This document shows positions 32,308 through 40,958 of a stretch of 47,897 nucleotides of DNA, in pieces. The notes below the pieces were generated by a model. It was given only the letters and a program-made list of their open reading frames with translations, did not search any database and was not told the DNA's origin. Origin of the DNA: Scytonema sp. UIC 10036 (GTDB lineage Bacteria; Cyanobacteriota; Cyanobacteriia; Cyanobacteriales; Nostocaceae); contig NZ_WJFC01000091.1 in NCBI RefSeq assembly GCF_009725235.1, forward strand, positions 1 through 47,897. Reading direction: 5' to 3'. Both the position numbers and the translations under genes were made by a program. Every line of letters starts with the position of its first letter. The stretch's first letter is position 1.

Positions 32308-33940
32308 CAGGACTGCTGTCCGCCCTCAGGATATTCGCCGCGCTATTGCAGAAGAACAACCGCAAATCGTCCACTTTTGCGGACACGGGCTCGAAGATGG
32401 CAGCTTGCTGTTAGAAGACGACTCAGGAGAAAACAAGCCCGTTCCAGCAAAAGGACTAGCATCACTGTTTCAGTTGCACGCAGATTATGTAGAATGCGTA
32501 CTGCTTAATGCCTGTCATTCTGCTAAACCAGCTATTGCAATCAGTGAATATATTAATTATGCGATTGGAATGAATCAGCCCATTGGGGATAAGGCAGCGA
32601 TCTCATTTGCTATTGGGTTTTACGATGGATTGGGCTACGCAACTCCAGACAATCAAGACGTGTTTCAAAGGGCTTTTGAGGAAGGGAAAGTTGCAATTCA
32701 ACTAGAACATCTTTCTGAAGGTCAAATTCCGGTTATTCAAACAAAAACTAAAGATAAACCATATAAACCAATGGATGAGTCAAAGCAACTTGATGCCTTC
32801 AAAAGAATCATTGACATAATAAAAGAACAAAAAAATAAAAAAATTGATGTCATAACTATAAGTGCAAATAATTACGACTCTTTTCTAGAAGTAGATAGAA
32901 TTGTGGCAGAGCATGAGTCTGTAGTTACAAATCGACATTCTTCAGCTGGAGGTTCTGGTGCAAATACAGTTTGTGGATTATCAAGACTAGGTAAGAAAAC
33001 GGCTATAGTAGGTTGTATAAAGGATGATGTTGAGGGCAACGAAATAAAAAAGTCTTTTCAGGAATTTTCTGTGGATAGCAAACTACTCATTATGGAAGAT
33101 GATGTATCTTATCCCGATCTAAAAACAGGCAAGACATTAATATTGGTTGAAAGGTTTACTGGGAAAAGGCTAATCGCAGTAACTCCAGGTATTAACGACC
33201 ATTTATCAAGAATACTTAGAGCCAATAATGAAAAAGAACTAGAAAAGGTGGTAGCGCAAGTTAAAGAAGCGAAGATTCTTCATTTAACATCATTTACTGG
33301 GACACCTGAAAGGGAGTTGCAGTCAAGTATCTTGAGACGAATTAAGGAGGAAAAAATAGACGACATAATAGTATCTTTCACACCAGGAGCTATATATGTT
33401 GCAGAAGGTCTCAATCAACTAAGTGAAATTTTAGCAAGGACACACATAATGTTCTTGTATGCTCAACAACTAAATCAACTATTACAGCGTGCTAAGGAAA
33501 AGAATGAAATAGAGGAATTTAGAACAAATATGTCTTTAGAGGAAGAAATCCCGGTTTTTTTAGATTGGATGATTAAAAGAGGTATAACACACCCTATGAT
33601 TATTGTTATTAAAGATTATTCACAAAAGCGCTCGAACAACGTATATCAAAACCGCATTTATGTAGCTAGTATCGAAAACACTAGCACAAGGCATTTTTGT
33701 CATCTACCTCAGAGATTTAACGTGTCAAATATAACAGAGTTTTCCAAAGACACTACGGGTGCTGGTGATGCACTCGCAGCTGGTTTTTTATATGGAATAT
33801 TAGAAGGAGAAGACATTGAGACATGTGCTGACTTTGGGTTTATCATGTCTAGAGAGGCATCAAAGAAATTTGGAGCCAGATCAAATCTCCCCGATCAATA
33901 TTTATTAAGAGACTATTTGTCACAAAAAGTCATCGCGTAA
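32291..33940 (+). CDS. CHAT protease domain fused to PfkB-type kinase, 5'-truncated
   Basis: A 549-aa frame. Residues about 8-165 are a CHAT domain with His32 in HFCGHG and Cys75 in LLNACHS, the catalytic dyad, and the typical IGDKAAISFAIGFYDGLG. Residues about 180-545 are a PfkB/ribokinase fold: glycine motif SSAGGSGANTVCGLSRLG, and the C-terminal DTTGAGDALAAGFLYG containing the catalytic Asp and anion hole. The kinase half is A/T-rich compared with the CHAT half. The CHAT family normally has about 50 more N-terminal residues; here they are replaced by codons from the palindrome (MSERTV). The kinase may sense or phosphorylate a sugar or nucleoside and gate the protease (inference). Whether the truncated CHAT still folds is uncertain. 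Confidence 0.85.
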   Translation: MSERTVRTAVRPQDIRRAIAEEQPQIVHFCGHGLEDGSLLLEDDSGENKPVPAKGLASLFQLHADYVECVLLNACHSAKPAIAISEYINYAIGMNQPIGDKAAISFAIGFYDGLGYATPDNQDVFQRAFEEGKVAIQLEHLSEGQIPVIQTKTKDKPYKPMDESKQLDAFKRIIDIIKEQKNKKIDVITISANNYDSFLEVDRIVAEHESVVTNRHSSAGGSGANTVCGLSRLGKKTAIVGCIKDDVEGNEIKKSFQEFSVDSKLLIMEDDVSYPDLKTGKTLILVERFTGKRLIAVTPGINDHLSRILRANNEKELEKVVAQVKEAKILHLTSFTGTPERELQSSILRRIKEEKIDDIIVSFTPGAIYVAEGLNQLSEILARTHIMFLYAQQLNQLLQRAKEKNEIEEFRTNMSLEEEIPVFLDWMIKRGITHPMIIVIKDYSQKRSNNVYQNRIYVASIENTSTRHFCHLPQRFNVSNITEFSKDTTGAGDALAAGFLYGILEGEDIETCADFGFIMSREASKKFGARSNLPDQYLLRDYLSQKVIA

Positions 33941-34037
33941 TATAGCGGTTTTCAATTGGATGCAATACATCAAATAATTAAGGAACCGCAGTCTGTAGCA
34001 GATGAACACAGATAAATCTGTACTTCATTCAAGTGAG
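33941..34037. mobile_element. MITE, left part (split by Tn7-like element)
   Basis: Begins TATAGCGGTTTTCAATTGGATG. The right part at 38797-38811 completes a 107-bp element ending CATTCAAGTGAGAACCGCTATA, an imperfect 22-bp terminal inverted repeat with TA tips. The CHAT-PfkB stop codon lies at its very edge. Confidence 0.75.
34033..34037. repeat. Target duplication GTGAG (left)
   Basis: Matches 38797-38801; both copies abut the transposon tips TGTGATTTGAA exactly. Five bp is the size made by Tn7-like transposases. Confidence 0.9.
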
Positions 34038-34288
34038 TGTGATTTGAACCACCTCCTGACCAAAATTTTGAACCATACCTTGACCAACGCAACGTAACAT
34101 CAAGGGTTACAGCGTGCATCGCCAAATTACATTTTGTATCAAATCGTGACCGTTGTCGAAATTGTGAATCATACTGTGTCCTAGAGTTGAAAAACCCAGC
34201 CCAAGAAAAGTACCAGCGTAAAAACCTCGTTTTTCGTCAACTTTAGGACGCAATATGCTTCAAAATTGACAAGTTATGGTTCAAAAAA
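34038..34288. repeat. Left-end TnsB-like sites (five)
   Basis: Sites of about 21-24 bp lie at 34038-34061, 34065-34085 and 34160-34181 (form TTTGAACCATNNCTTGACC, variable). In inverted orientation they lie at 34246-34266 (GGACGCAATATGCTTCAAAA) and 34268-34288. The last two lie just before the TnsAB start and could also regulate it. Confidence 0.7.
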
Positions 34289-34376
34289 CGCTTTATTACT
34301 GTTTTTTAGTCAACAAGCGTGGGTTGAAAACTCGCTTGTTGACCAACGTTTAAAGGTACTCAAGAGTGAAGAAGCG

Positions 34377-37085
34377 ATGAATTCAGATGAGTTTGAGTAT
34401 TGGTTGTGCCAACAACATTATTCGGCACAAACAATTGATTTGATTGCCACCATTCGGTCGTCCCCACCGTCGCGTAGAGTACAATCCGGAAACAAAAATG
34501 TCAGTGGCGTGTACCCCAGCAGAAAGATGGGTGTGACAATTCAATTCGAGAGCAGAACAGTGGAATTGTGGGCAATTTACCACATGGAACACGACCCCAA
34601 AGTTTTAGAGTTCTACGACCAACCACCACCCTTCAAAATCCAGTATAAAAACTCCTCAGGGCGTAACATAGGGCACTTTCATACTCCAGATTTTTTTGTA
34701 TTGCGTTCAGATGGCGCAATTTGGGAGGAGTGGAAAACAGCGTCGGAATTAGAGAAGTTAGGACAAAAATACCCCGGACGCTATCAAAAAACACAGTCTG
34801 GTTGTTGGCGCTGTCCCCCAGGAGAGGCTTACGCATCACAATTTGGTCTAAAATATTGTGTCCGCACTGATGCCGAGTTAAATCCCGTATTCACCCAAAA
34901 CCTGATTTTTTTGGAGGATTACTATGGAAACAAATCCTCTTTGATAACTTTTTACTCAGAACCAATTCGTTCCTTAGTACAAGAAAACCCTGGAATCACA
35001 ATTGCAGCATTGCTAGGAGAGTTGGTAGAAGTATGTGCCAATGATGTATATATAATGATGGCAACCCAGGAGATATACGTAAATTTATCGTCAGTACACA
35101 TCATTGAGCATTGGCGGACGCAATTGTGGCCCGACCAACAAACCCATGATGCTTATACGCACATTACGACTGTATCGGACACTACTTTAGTAGGCAGCAT
35201 ACATCCGGCAAAACTCTTGCCGAATACGCTTTTGATGTGGGATTCACAGTTGTGGACTCTAGCTAATAAAGGTGAGAAAACAACGACGTTAATACCAGAG
35301 TCTGGCTTTCCAATACAGTTACCAACACCATTTTTTCTCCAGTTATTTGACAGTGGCACGATAAAAGTTCACGACCAAGCACAGCGCACAACAAATGAAG
35401 CTGTACGTGCTTTAATGGATACCGCTTCTGTTGCTGACTTAAAGGAAGCAAATCGAAAATTTAATATAGTACAAGCATATTTTCAAGGACATACTGATAT
35501 TTATTCTGACACCAACCCTCGTACCTTGCGTCGATGGGCGCAGCAGTTTCGTGATGCAGAAGCGACCTATGGTTGTGGCTATGTTGGTCTGCTACCGCGT
35601 AAAACCAAACAAGGGAATCGCCAACCAAAAGCACCAACTCCCTCAAGTGAATTATTAGATAAATTTATTAAAGAGCATTTTGAGACACCAAGACAAGCGA
35701 CAGCAGCCTCAGTATATCGCGCATATGCCCGAGCTTGTAGTAACTTGAGCATACAACCTCTCAGCAGTCGTACTTTTTATCAACGTCTAAAAAAACGCCC
35801 AATCCACGAACAAACTTTAAAGCGTAAAGGTGCAAAAGCCGCATATGCAATAGAGCCTTTTGTATGGTTCCTAGAAAAAAACACGCATCCTCACGGTGTA
35901 CGTCCGTTTGAAATAGTACATATAGACCATACGGAGCTTGATATCGAATTACGCTCAATCGCTACAGGAAGATTGCTCGGCAAGCCCTGGCTCACCCTAT
36001 TAACCGACGCATATTGTCGTCGGATACTTGCAATATATTTGACATTTGACCCTCCATCTTACCGAAGTTGCATGATGGGTCTGCGTATTTTAGTCCAGCG
36101 CTTTGGTCGTTTTCCCTCAACACTAGTGGTCGATGGAGCCAAAGAATTCAATAGTATATATTTTGACGCTCTACTTGCCCGCTATCACTGCACTAAAAAG
36201 GTACGTCCTGGTGGCAAACCCCGTTTTGGCTCAGTAATTGAACGATTATTTGGTACAACCAATACTGAGTTTATCTACAACTTACTGGGTAACACTCAAG
36301 CTAGCAAGCAGCCGAGGCAACTGACCAAAACTGTTGACCCAAAACAGTTAGCTGTTTGGAATTTGGGAGATTTATATACTTACCTGTGCAAGTGGGCTTA
36401 CGAAATTTACGACGACCACCGCCATTCGGGGTTAGGCGCATCCCCGTGTGTTGTTTATAACGAAGGATTATCAATCGCTGGAGAACGCGAGCATCTTATA
36501 GTTACCTATGACGAGGATTTCCTGATGACAACGCGTCCGGGTACAACCAAAGGTAAGGCACGCATTCAGCCAGGACAAGGGATTAAAGTTAATTATCTTT
36601 ACTATTGGAGCGATGCTTTCCGCAACCCAACCGTAGAAAAAACTGACGTACCAGTGCGCTACGACCCTTTTGATATGGGGATAGCCTATGCTTATGTTGA
36701 GGGACGCTGGGTGAAATGCATCTCGCAATATTACGGTATTTTTAACGGACGTACAGAAAAAGAAATACTTTTAGCCGCACAAGAAATCAGACAAAATTCC
36801 AAACGCAACGCAGTTTCTACGAATTTGAATGCCAAACGTTTAGCCGACTTTATTGCGTCGGCTCAAGAACATGAAGCAATACTTGTGCAAAGATTGCGCG
36901 ATTTGGAAAGTAAAGTTTTGGTTGAAAATTCCAACTCAATAGAAGTTGTACCGCAATCCAACCAACTGTATCCGACAGAATTTTTGATGACAAATGCCCA
37001 AGAGGTAACATTTGCTTCTAAGTCTGAGTTAAATACACAAGTGTTGGATGTAACACAAATACCAATATTAGAGGAATACCGCTAA
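34377..37085 (+). CDS. tnsAB: TnsA-TnsB fusion transposase
   Basis: I choose ATG 34377 (902 aa); the frame is open to a TTG at 34266, but that overlaps an end repeat. The N-terminal domain is a TnsA-type nuclease: Glu in QFESRTVELWAIY, Asp105 in HFHTPDFFVL, and Glu118-Trp-Lys120 in WEEWKTAS. The C-terminal domain is a TnsB/TniA integrase: Asp517 in HIDHTELD, Asp586 in LVVDGAKEF, Glu622 in GSVIERLFG, a normal D-D-35-E layout. A beta-barrel region follows. A TnsA activity implies cut-and-paste movement with both strands cut. Its stop overlaps the TnsC ATG by one base (TAATG). Such fusions are known in some Tn7-like families, including type I-B CAST. Confidence 0.95.
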   Translation: MNSDEFEYWLCQQHYSAQTIDLIATIRSSPPSRRVQSGNKNVSGVYPSRKMGVTIQFESRTVELWAIYHMEHDPKVLEFYDQPPPFKIQYKNSSGRNIGHFHTPDFFVLRSDGAIWEEWKTASELEKLGQKYPGRYQKTQSGCWRCPPGEAYASQFGLKYCVRTDAELNPVFTQNLIFLEDYYGNKSSLITFYSEPIRSLVQENPGITIAALLGELVEVCANDVYIMMATQEIYVNLSSVHIIEHWRTQLWPDQQTHDAYTHITTVSDTTLVGSIHPAKLLPNTLLMWDSQLWTLANKGEKTTTLIPESGFPIQLPTPFFLQLFDSGTIKVHDQAQRTTNEAVRALMDTASVADLKEANRKFNIVQAYFQGHTDIYSDTNPRTLRRWAQQFRDAEATYGCGYVGLLPRKTKQGNRQPKAPTPSSELLDKFIKEHFETPRQATAASVYRAYARACSNLSIQPLSSRTFYQRLKKRPIHEQTLKRKGAKAAYAIEPFVWFLEKNTHPHGVRPFEIVHIDHTELDIELRSIATGRLLGKPWLTLLTDAYCRRILAIYLTFDPPSYRSCMMGLRILVQRFGRFPSTLVVDGAKEFNSIYFDALLARYHCTKKVRPGGKPRFGSVIERLFGTTNTEFIYNLLGNTQASKQPRQLTKTVDPKQLAVWNLGDLYTYLCKWAYEIYDDHRHSGLGASPCVVYNEGLSIAGEREHLIVTYDEDFLMTTRPGTTKGKARIQPGQGIKVNYLYYWSDAFRNPTVEKTDVPVRYDPFDMGIAYAYVEGRWVKCISQYYGIFNGRTEKEILLAAQEIRQNSKRNAVSTNLNAKRLADFIASAQEHEAILVQRLRDLESKVLVENSNSIEVVPQSNQLYPTEFLMTNAQEVTFASKSELNTQVLDVTQIPILEEYR

Positions 37086-38572
37086 TGCCCGAGATTGACA
37101 AGCAAAGACTGCTAACACAATTTAAGGAGTATGCTGTCTTACATCCACAGTTGGCAAGAGTTGACGCACATCTATTGCGTGCGATTAGAGAACCTGCGGG
37201 ATTCGCTCACGTACTGGTCTATGGTCCTTCTGGTGTTGGAAAAACGACCATGATACGGCAGGTTGCCAAGCGGTTAAATGAAAACGAGATTGTCTATACA
37301 GCATCCAACGATTTAGGCATAAACCGTCACATACCTCAATTGCCTCTATTAGTTATGGAAACCCGACCACCAGATGGTGGAGTATTTAATCGAACTGACT
37401 ACTACCGCACGGCGTTGAAGTTTTTGGGCGAGCCATTCTACGAGCGTCGAATGCTCGTAGACATTGAAGCGACCGAGACATGGGAGAAGAAAGGACGCGG
37501 ACGCAGCAGCAAAACAGCGCAATTTAATGATTCCCCAGAACTGCGTCATGCATTGGAAGAAGCTATGGTCAAACGTGGCGTGCGTGCAGTGATTCTCGAT
37601 GAAGCGCAACATTTGATGAAGATTGGTACTGGCAGTAGCGCTGGCAAACTTTTAGACCAGCTGGATTGGATTAAATCCATGACGAATGTTACAGGCGTGC
37701 TGCACATTCTGATTGGTACTTACGAACTTCTTAATTTCCGAAATTTAAGCGGACAGGCATCCCGACGCGGTTTGGATCTCCACTTTAAGCGCTACTTGTA
37801 CCAAAACGAAACAGACCGTCTGGATTTTCAAGCTACACTACTGGCGCTCCTCAAACAAGTACCAATGGAAACCGATATTCCTGACTTAATGCAGCGTTGG
37901 CTTTATTTCTACGAACATTCCATTGGTTGTGTTGGAGTACTTAAAGATTGGCTGATTCGAGCCGTAGCAGCAGCTTTAGATGATGGAAGTAACGCACTAA
38001 CTTTACAAAGATTGCACGAACACACCCTAACTTTAGCCCAATGTGAGCGCATGGCTCTAGACGCTACCGAAGGGGAGCAAAAACTCAGTTACATGGAAAG
38101 CCGACGGGAACACTTGTGGCATTTACTACAAATCGGAGATCCTTCAAAAGATATACCCACCAGTGCAGCCCCCAATGAAACCTCGCCCGTTGAAACTGGA
38201 GCTGACTCACCCCAAAAGCCACCGCCACCGCCAGCAAAGCGTACCCGCAAAAAAACCAATGCAGCCGCACCGCCTCTAAATACAGACGCAACACTCCACG
38301 TTCCACCGATAGAACCCGCCCCAAAGAAAAAGCAGACTCGCAGCAAGAGCAAGAAAACAGCATCAAAACAGGAGTCGGAAATTACCCTCAAGCCGCAAGA
38401 ACAAGAGATTCCTGACCCAATTGCAACGGAGCTGACGAACGGTGCTGCAGCCCCTGCTGTACAGCCCACAGCACAAGAGCAAGCTTCCCCAAACATCAAG
38501 AAAAAGTCGGGTACGCGTGTTGGACAACGCAAACCTCAACGAGATGCGGTCGGAAAAAGTACGAGTCTTTAA
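37085..38572 (+). CDS. tnsC: TnsC-type AAA+ ATPase with long basic tail
   Basis: A 495-aa protein. Walker A is GPSGVGKTTM (47-56) and Walker B is AVILDEAQHL (about 169-178), with LIGTYELLNFR as sensor I. The order fits TnsC/TniB. Residues about 365-495 form a disordered Pro/Lys/Ala-rich tail (PPPPPAKRTRKKTNAAAPPL; KKKQTRSKSKKTAS; IKKKSGTRVGQRKPQ). The tail is longer and more basic than in typical TnsC and may bind DNA or partner proteins. TnsC links target selection to the transposase; with no TniQ in the element the selector is unknown. Confidence 0.95.
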   Translation: MPEIDKQRLLTQFKEYAVLHPQLARVDAHLLRAIREPAGFAHVLVYGPSGVGKTTMIRQVAKRLNENEIVYTASNDLGINRHIPQLPLLVMETRPPDGGVFNRTDYYRTALKFLGEPFYERRMLVDIEATETWEKKGRGRSSKTAQFNDSPELRHALEEAMVKRGVRAVILDEAQHLMKIGTGSSAGKLLDQLDWIKSMTNVTGVLHILIGTYELLNFRNLSGQASRRGLDLHFKRYLYQNETDRLDFQATLLALLKQVPMETDIPDLMQRWLYFYEHSIGCVGVLKDWLIRAVAAALDDGSNALTLQRLHEHTLTLAQCERMALDATEGEQKLSYMESRREHLWHLLQIGDPSKDIPTSAAPNETSPVETGADSPQKPPPPPAKRTRKKTNAAAPPLNTDATLHVPPIEPAPKKKQTRSKSKKTASKQESEITLKPQEQEIPDPIATELTNGAAAPAVQPTAQEQASPNIKKKSGTRVGQRKPQRDAVGKSTSL

Positions 38573-38645
38573 TTCTCAAGAATGATAATCATAGGCGAGG
38601 GGGAGAGGATGCCCTTGGCTTGCTCTCCCTTTTTCTTTTTTATAA

Positions 38646-38674
38646 GAGAGGGTTGAGCGTCGCTCAACCCTCTC
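38646..38674. terminator. 14-bp hairpin after tnsC
   Basis: GAGAGGGTTGAGCG and CGCTCAACCCTCTC pair around one base. It is enclosed by ATGATAATC (38582) and GATTATCAT (38688), a second outer pairing, with TTTTTATTT after it. It probably terminates tnsABC and blocks inward read-through. Confidence 0.75.
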
Positions 38675-38717
38675 TCCACCCCTATCCGATTATCATTTTT
38701 ATTTAAAACTCATTTTT

Positions 38718-38796
38718 CAAGTTATGAAGCATATCTTGTCCTAAGTGATTTTGAAGCATATCGTGTCCGTTTGGTCAAATTATGATTCAAATCACA
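38718..38796. repeat. Right-end TnsB-like sites (three)
   Basis: 38718-38741 (GTTATGAAGCATATCTTGTCC core), 38747-38768 (TTTTGAAGCATATCGTGTCC core) and, inverted at the tip, 38773-38796. They share the consensus of the left-end sites. Confidence 0.7.
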
Positions 38797-38811
38797 GTGA
38801 GAACCGCTATA
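38797..38811. mobile_element. MITE, right part, with GTGAG duplication
   Basis: GTGAG (38797-38801) is the right target duplication; AACCGCTATA then completes the MITE begun at 33941. Confidence 0.8.
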
Positions 38812-38837
38812 TTTCCTACAGTCTTATGCCCACTCAT

Positions 38838-38860
38838 CAAAAAACCCGCACGTGGCGGGT
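38838..38860 (-). terminator. Rho-independent terminator of the amine oxidase gene
   Basis: On the minus strand ACCCGC-CACGT-GCGGGT is followed by TTTTTTG. It lies about 140 bases after the stop of the minus-strand gene at 39002. Confidence 0.7.
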
Positions 38861-38923
38861 AAGAACCAAAGGGTTTAAAACATAGACAAACTGTTAAATT
38901 TTCTTAATATTTACCTCCATCTT

Positions 38924-39001
38924 GGTCATTGGGCTTTGGGCTTTGGGCTTTGGGCTTTGGTCACTGATTACTGGTCACTGGTCACTGTTCACTGGTCACT
39001 G
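38924..39001. repeat. Heptad short tandem repeats
   Basis: Four copies of TTGGGCT-type heptads, then several GGTCACT-type heptads. Such short tandem repeated sequences are typical of heterocystous cyanobacteria. Confidence 0.85.
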
Positions 39002-40210
39002 CTAAACTGTTACCAACTGACGGTTGGTGCGAGAAATGGTATTAGCTGCGGTAACAGCAGTGGACTTGGTAACTTGCTTGTGCTTCACGATATCGCAGAC
39101 AGCTTCCAGTGCTGACTCAATGGAACCTTGCAACCAAGCGGGGAATCTAGAGCAATGTTCTCCCGCAAAGAATAGGGTGTTTTGGGGTCTTTGCGCTGCC
39201 AAGTAATTGGATTCGCTGTCATCCCAATGAATGGTGCATCCGCCAGCACTCCACTTATACTCACCCCAAGCAATGGATGCTTTGTCTACGATCGCACCTG
39301 GTACATTCAGTTCTGGGTGAAGTTTGCTCACAGTATTTTGTACGTAGTCAAAACGCTCAAGTTCGGACATTTTGCCCATGCGATCGGCATCATCACCGAT
39401 AGTATAGCTTGCCAACATGACGCTTCCACGCTCTGGATTGAACTTCACACTTGGGTAGTAGGTTTGACGCACGCCTTCACCACTGAAGGAAGCACCGCCC
39501 TTGATACCCTCTTTTGCCCAGAAAGCTTCCTTGGTATGAAATGCTACCTTTGTACCGGGACAGTAAACGGTGTTGTGGATGGAGTCTAATTTCCGAGCGT
39601 CAAAACCATTCAATTCCATTTTACGAAGTACACTGAAGGGAATGGTGCATAATACGTAGTCGCATTTCTTGATGTGGATTTGACCGTTTTGTTTCCAAGC
39701 GATCTGGATATAATCTTTTTCCACACGCAAAGCAACCACTTCAGCATTGCATTGGATGTCCGCTTTGATGGAAGTTGCCAAGCGCTGAATCAGTTGATCC
39801 ATTCCGCCTTTGAGTTGCAACAAGTCGTGACTGGTTTCGGTCATGATGTCGCCAAGGAAGATATCCAATCCTTGAGAACACTTTGCACGGAAGCTAGGAT
39901 TTTGAGTCAGGAAGGAGTGCAGATCGATAGTTTCACCATCTTCACTGAAATAGGGATCTAAATCCAAGCGCTCCAACTCATCCATCAAGTGAGATTGCAA
40001 ATCGCGCTCAAAATCAGAACGAAGATTGCCAGGAGCGATGGTATTGATGATGGTTTTGAGCCAAGCCGCAAACAGACGAGTTTTTTCGCTGTAACGAGTG
40101 TCAGTCAACAGACCGCCTTCCGTTTGTTGCAGCACTCTCGGTGCATCTTTCATGCGGATAACTTTGCCATCAATATTCATTTTGGCGTTGCTTTCCTCAA
40201 ACACGGTCAT
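39002..40210 (-). CDS. Flavin amine oxidase-like protein lacking the N-terminal Rossmann part
   Basis: A 402-aa frame. The C-terminal FAD signature FFAGEHCSRFPAWLQGSIES and the middle domain (LKGGMDQLIQRLATSIKADI; VLCTIPFSVLRKMEL; GASFSGEGVRQTYYPSVK) are clear amine oxidase features. The N-terminal GXGXXG dinucleotide-binding segment is absent, and a stop codon lies about 18 codons before ATG 40210. The protein therefore probably cannot hold FAD normally and is likely a 5'-truncated remnant. A full-length homologue may exist elsewhere in the genome. It ends at the terminator 38838-38860. The base composition is more even than that of its A/T-rich neighbours, which suggests a chromosomal origin. 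Confidence 0.75.
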   Translation of the reverse strand: MTVFEESNAKMNIDGKVIRMKDAPRVLQQTEGGLLTDTRYSEKTRLFAAWLKTIINTIAPGNLRSDFERDLQSHLMDELERLDLDPYFSEDGETIDLHSFLTQNPSFRAKCSQGLDIFLGDIMTETSHDLLQLKGGMDQLIQRLATSIKADIQCNAEVVALRVEKDYIQIAWKQNGQIHIKKCDYVLCTIPFSVLRKMELNGFDARKLDSIHNTVYCPGTKVAFHTKEAFWAKEGIKGGASFSGEGVRQTYYPSVKFNPERGSVMLASYTIGDDADRMGKMSELERFDYVQNTVSKLHPELNVPGAIVDKASIAWGEYKWSAGGCTIHWDDSESNYLAAQRPQNTLFFAGEHCSRFPAWLQGSIESALEAVCDIVKHKQVTKSTAVTAANTISRTNRQLVTV

Positions 40211-40465
40211 AAACTTGCACAGCTTGTCTATCGTGTTTATTTTAACGGGACAAATGCATTTTCATGTAACTTGACAAATATATTTATATATGTTATTAGG
40301 AAGGACGGTTATAGTTGTGCGAAGGATTTTACCTCAGGAGATCGCCAATAACTAGCATTGTGTAGTTCGGTGTTGCGATTCGCATGAGTTGTTATCAGCT
40401 ACACATTGGCGGTTCGTCTCTCCGGATAGAAACGTCAACACCCCGCACTAAAGGAGTTGGAAGCG

Positions 40466-40672
40466 ATGTTTGGATTAACAGAATGGCGACAAACCAGATT
40501 TTATCAAGAAGTTAGGGAGGAAACAAAGTTAGAAACAGTTCCAAAACTGTCAAAAGAAGGATTAAGCGTAGAACAAATAGCACGGGTACTTGAACTAGAT
40601 ATTGAGGTAGTACGACAAGCTATTAACCAACAAAATGAAGAATCAAGAAGCTTTGTAGACAATTCGCCCTAA
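40466..40672 (+). CDS. Small protein like the C-terminus of Rpn/DUF-type nucleases
   Basis: 68 aa from ATG 40466, with AAAGGAG nine bases upstream. The sequence FGLTEWRQTRFYQEVREETK, with SVEQIARVLELDIEVVRQAI, matches the C-terminal tail of Rpn/PD-(D/E)XK transposase-like nucleases, without the nuclease. It may be a free-standing regulatory domain or a remnant. Confidence 0.5.
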   Translation: MFGLTEWRQTRFYQEVREETKLETVPKLSKEGLSVEQIARVLELDIEVVRQAINQQNEESRSFVDNSP

Positions 40673-40958
40673 CTAGCTGAGCGATCGCATTCCTCACAGA
40701 ACTTAGGCTCCATAACAGGTAGATAAAGATACGAGTTCAAGAGTCCATACCGGAAGCGGGGACACTCTACGGATAAATCCGGCTGGCTCTGTTAATTTGG
40801 AACTCTGTAAGTTTGTGAGTTCGGTAGTTTGTTATAACATAAAAAGTTTTTTAAGAAGGTGAGTGTAAGGTGGGCGATAGGGATGGCGTTGTTAGCAAAG
40901 CGATAAGCACAGCTGTCACACCATCCGGGAAAATCAACACCGGAGGATGTGTGTTGTT
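40673..40958. other. Intergenic with one heptad-type repeat
   Basis: No gene seen. 40801-40835 (AACTCTGTAAGTTTGTGAGT start) belongs to the repeat family found around parA and the toxin-antitoxin genes. Confidence 0.4.

Larger units (their letters stand above)
34038..38796 (+). mobile_element. Complete Tn7-like transposon, 4759 bp, TnsAB plus TnsC
   Basis: Terminal repeats TGTGATTTGAACCA (34038) and TGATTCAAATCACA (to 38796) are inverted, with a 5-bp GTGAG duplication outside. Internal end repeats look like TnsB sites. Only two genes are carried, a TnsA-TnsB fusion and TnsC. No TniQ/TnsD, CRISPR or cargo gene was found. The insertion is inside a 107-bp MITE. Confidence 0.9.

Noticed and set aside
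34038..38796. CRISPR-associated transposon
   Set aside because: TnsAB and TnsC are present, but there is no effector gene, no TniQ and no repeat-spacer array in the element or window.
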